This document shows positions 52,075 to 53,817 of a DNA stretch of 53,817 nt, one piece after another. The DNA comes from Bacilli bacterium (GTDB lineage: Bacteria > Bacillota_I > Bacilli_A > RFN20 > CAG-826). The stretch spans positions 1 through 53,817 of the forward strand of contig JAEDIE010000006.1 in the NCBI GenBank assembly GCA_016296775.1, written 5' to 3'. Both the position numbers and the translations under genes were made by a program. Every line of letters begins with the position of its first letter. Position 1 is the stretch's first letter. Under the pieces are notes generated by a model. The model did not search any database and was not told the DNA's origin. It saw nothing but the letters and a program-made list of their open reading frames with translations.

Positions 52075-53067
52075 ATGAAAAAAATAACAAAAATCGGAAT
52101 TTTAGGGGCAGTTTTTGCTCTTGCAGGATGTACAAATGGTACAAATAAACAATATTTAATTAATGAAAAAATTAATCTTTTAACTCCAGTAGGAGCACCT
52201 ACTTTAGGAATTTATGAAACAATTCTTTCATCTAATTCAACATCAACATCAACTCCAACCAGTATTCCTGTTGAACTTCAAAATAATAATACCGAATACA
52301 ATATGATTGTTTTCGAATCATCCAATGCTTTAAAGTTGATTAATGCTGGAAAGTCAGATTTTAAATTTTTAGGATTATTAACAAAAGGTAATTTCCATTT
52401 TGTTGGATATAATAAAAGTGAAAATGATGTTCCAAGTAAAGACGATTATATTGTTTCTTTCCAAAAAGGAAGTGTTACAGATTTAGCTTTAAAATATGTT
52501 TTACCTTCAATTTATAACGAAAACAATGATAATATTCATTATTTAAATGGAGTTAGTCAAGTTGCTACAGTTTTAAAAAGCGGATTACATGAAGGAAATA
52601 AAGTAGATTGGGCTTTAATTGCTGAACCAAGTTTACATATGATTAAACAAGCAAATAACAATGACGACAACTTAGAAAACGATATTTATGAATATTTAGA
52701 CGTAAATGAGGCTTTAAAAACAAAAACTAACGGACAATATGATTATGTACCACAAGCTGGTTTATTTGTTAAAAATAGCTTTTATAACGAAAATAAAGAT
52801 ATTGTCGAAGAATATTTAAAAGAATCAGTTAGTGTTAACCTTGATAATGCTTTAAATCATCCAGAAAAAATTGTTTCATATTTAGAAGAAAATAGTGTAA
52901 CTGGAGAAGATTTTTCAACTAAATTTGGTTTTAGTAAGGATTTAATTGTACCTTTACAAGGAAATTCAAAAAATAGATTTGGAATCGCTAGTAAAGATAA
53001 TTTAATTACTGGTAAAAAGTTTATTAGTGAACAAGATATAGCTTCGTTTATTAGTTTAGTAAGTTAA
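52075..53067 (+). CDS. ABC transporter substrate-binding lipoprotein (NitT/TauT-like)
   Basis: The 330-residue protein has a lipoprotein signal (MKKITKIGILGAVFALAGC; lipidated Cys19) and then a periplasmic-binding-protein-like fold typical of the nitrate/sulfonate/taurine and pyrimidine-precursor group: LLTPVGAPTLGIYETIL, MIVFESSNALKLINAGKSDFKFLG and AEPSLHMIK. A low-complexity Ser/Thr stretch (SSNSTSTSTPTSIP, about 50-63) sits in the N-lobe. The permease gene follows after 2 bases. Ligand is unknown; family members bind taurine, thiamine precursors, bicarbonate or other small anions. AGGGGAAAA is its ribosome-binding site. Confidence 0.85.
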   Translation: MKKITKIGILGAVFALAGCTNGTNKQYLINEKINLLTPVGAPTLGIYETILSSNSTSTSTPTSIPVELQNNNTEYNMIVFESSNALKLINAGKSDFKFLGLLTKGNFHFVGYNKSENDVPSKDDYIVSFQKGSVTDLALKYVLPSIYNENNDNIHYLNGVSQVATVLKSGLHEGNKVDWALIAEPSLHMIKQANNNDDNLENDIYEYLDVNEALKTKTNGQYDYVPQAGLFVKNSFYNENKDIVEEYLKESVSVNLDNALNHPEKIVSYLEENSVTGEDFSTKFGFSKDLIVPLQGNSKNRFGIASKDNLITGKKFISEQDIASFISLVS

Positions 53068-53069
53068 TT

Positions 53070-53817
53070 ATGATAAAAAAGAAAATATTAAATGTAGTTT
53101 TTGTAATTTTAGGTCTATTATCTATATTTTTAGTATGGGAAATAGCTTCTAGAATATATAGCTCATTTAGTGTTTTTCCTACATTTATAGATAGTTTAAT
53201 TAATTTATTTACATTGTTAAAAGATTCTTTAACATATAAATCTTTATTTTTTACAATGGGTTTAGGTTTGTTAGGGGTAGTTATATCAATTGTTTTTGGA
53301 GTTACTTTTGGAATACTGGCTTATTATTTTGAGTTTTTTAGATCATTTTTCGCTCCAATTAACAAAATATTTAGAGTTATTCCAACAATTGTAATATCAA
53401 TTTTGTTGATAATTTTTATTAAAAATATTTATGCTTATTTAATTATTTCATTTTTAGTTTTATTTCCTATTATATATGAAGCTACATTAAAAGGGTTTTT
53501 AGAAATTAATGTAAATATTTTAAATTCTTTAAAATTAGAAGAAATTAGAGGACCTTCGTCTTTATTTAGAGTTTTGCTTCCTTTAGCAAGTCCATATATT
53601 TTATTAAGCGTAATTCAATCGATTGGTTTAGGTTTAAAGATTGAAATTATGGGTGAGATCTTAATGGGAGACAATAAAAGCTTAGGTATTGGTTATTTAA
53701 TTAACAATGCGTATACACACACATATAATTATATAGATATATATTCATATGCATTGTTGATAGTTATTGTATATTTATTAATTGATTTTATTCTTTATAT
53801 TTTAAAGATTAAATTCA
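53070..53817 (+). CDS. ABC transporter permease, 3' end outside window
   Basis: An open frame runs from ATG 53070 to the window edge (249 codons). It starts MIKKKILNVVFVILGLLSIF and has about six hydrophobic segments. The cytoplasmic coupling-loop (EAA-like) region is LEEIRGPSSLFRVLLPLASPY, and FFTMGLGLLGVVISIVFGVTFG resembles the second helix of TauC/SsuC-type permeases. Family length is about 250-260, so only the last few residues should be missing. It pairs with the upstream binding protein; the ATPase gene is expected just downstream. Confidence 0.85.
   Translation, partial: MIKKKILNVVFVILGLLSIFLVWEIASRIYSSFSVFPTFIDSLINLFTLLKDSLTYKSLFFTMGLGLLGVVISIVFGVTFGILAYYFEFFRSFFAPINKIFRVIPTIVISILLIIFIKNIYAYLIISFLVLFPIIYEATLKGFLEINVNILNSLKLEEIRGPSSLFRVLLPLASPYILLSVIQSIGLGLKIEIMGEILMGDNKSLGIGYLINNAYTHTYNYIDIYSYALLIVIVYLLIDFILYILKIKF

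Noticed and set aside
1..53817. Mycoplasma-type code with TGA as tryptophan
   Set aside because: TGA ends several complete genes (C39 peptidase, mutS2, lon, dinB), and tryptophan positions in conserved motifs use TGG.
1..53817. tRNA, rRNA, CRISPR or IS elements
   Set aside because: Scanned for T-loop GTTCGAATC-like cores, spaced direct repeats and transposase motifs; none were seen by eye.

Overview
The window is about 54 kb of very AT-rich bacterial chromosome (roughly 28% GC by eye, not computed). It is packed with housekeeping genes and has almost no mobile DNA. Gene content and order point to a low-GC Bacillota genome, class Bacilli in the broad sense, probably from the reduced lineages near Erysipelotrichales, RF39 or Acholeplasmatales. 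That placement is inferred from Bacillus-like synteny, a T-box on ileS, an L21 leader, a Prp/L27 pair and a fused SecDF. TGA is an ordinary stop codon here (it ends the C39 gene, mutS2, lon and dinB), so this is not a Mycoplasma-type genetic code. I saw no tRNA, rRNA, CRISPR array, insertion sequence or prophage.

Layout. 1-300: the start of a minus-strand lipoprotein gene and a doubtful 35-codon ORF. 428-2828: two CNNM/CorC-type membrane proteins. 2829-3371: a guanylate kinase homologue (minus). 3665-9135: phosphoglucomutase and a 1241-residue surface lipoprotein. 9127-11229: a TtcA-like thiolase (minus) and ribF. 11230-12528: a structured leader and a membrane-anchored C39 peptidase with no ATPase. 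12534-17029: T-box, ileS, lspA and an RluD-type pseudouridine synthase. 17021-22851: rnhC (minus), a PHP phosphatase, mutS2 and uvrC. 22879-30795: tig, lon, engB, valS, a 60-residue peptide gene and radC. 30800-34701: L21 leader, rplU, prp, rpmA, obg, ruvA and ruvB. 34747-41440: secDF, recJ and a bifunctional (p)ppGpp synthetase/hydrolase. 41473-48714: hisS, aspS, tkt, an Asp23-family gene, nusB, xseA and xseB. 48749-52065: dinB, a Xer recombinase and deoB. 52075-end: an ABC importer (binding lipoprotein, then a permease cut by the window edge).

From tig to aspS the order is a compressed version of the Bacillus subtilis tig-lon-ysxC-valS-radC-rplU-ysxB-rpmA-obg-ruvAB-secDF-recJ-relA-hisS-aspS chromosome section.

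The most interesting signal is a possible two-locus peptide system. Locus 1 encodes a C39 bacteriocin-processing-type peptidase (Q7, C13, H89, D105 all present) fused to about six membrane helices but lacking a nucleotide-binding domain. Locus 2, 17 kb away between valS and radC, encodes a 60-residue peptide whose N-terminus fits the double-glycine leader pattern position for position (L-12, T-11, E-8, L-7, I-4, P-2, G-1), followed by a membrane helix and a Gly/Lys-rich tail. Both genes are preceded by the same 12-mer, GACGTCTTGTAT, next to a hairpin. At the peptide gene that hairpin buries the whole ribosome-binding site. The simplest model is a shared promoter or regulatory element that co-expresses a precursor and its processing enzyme, with read-through mRNA kept silent. 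Other broad patterns are leaderless promoters at several first genes and perfect dyads filling the -35/-10 spacer of three promoters.
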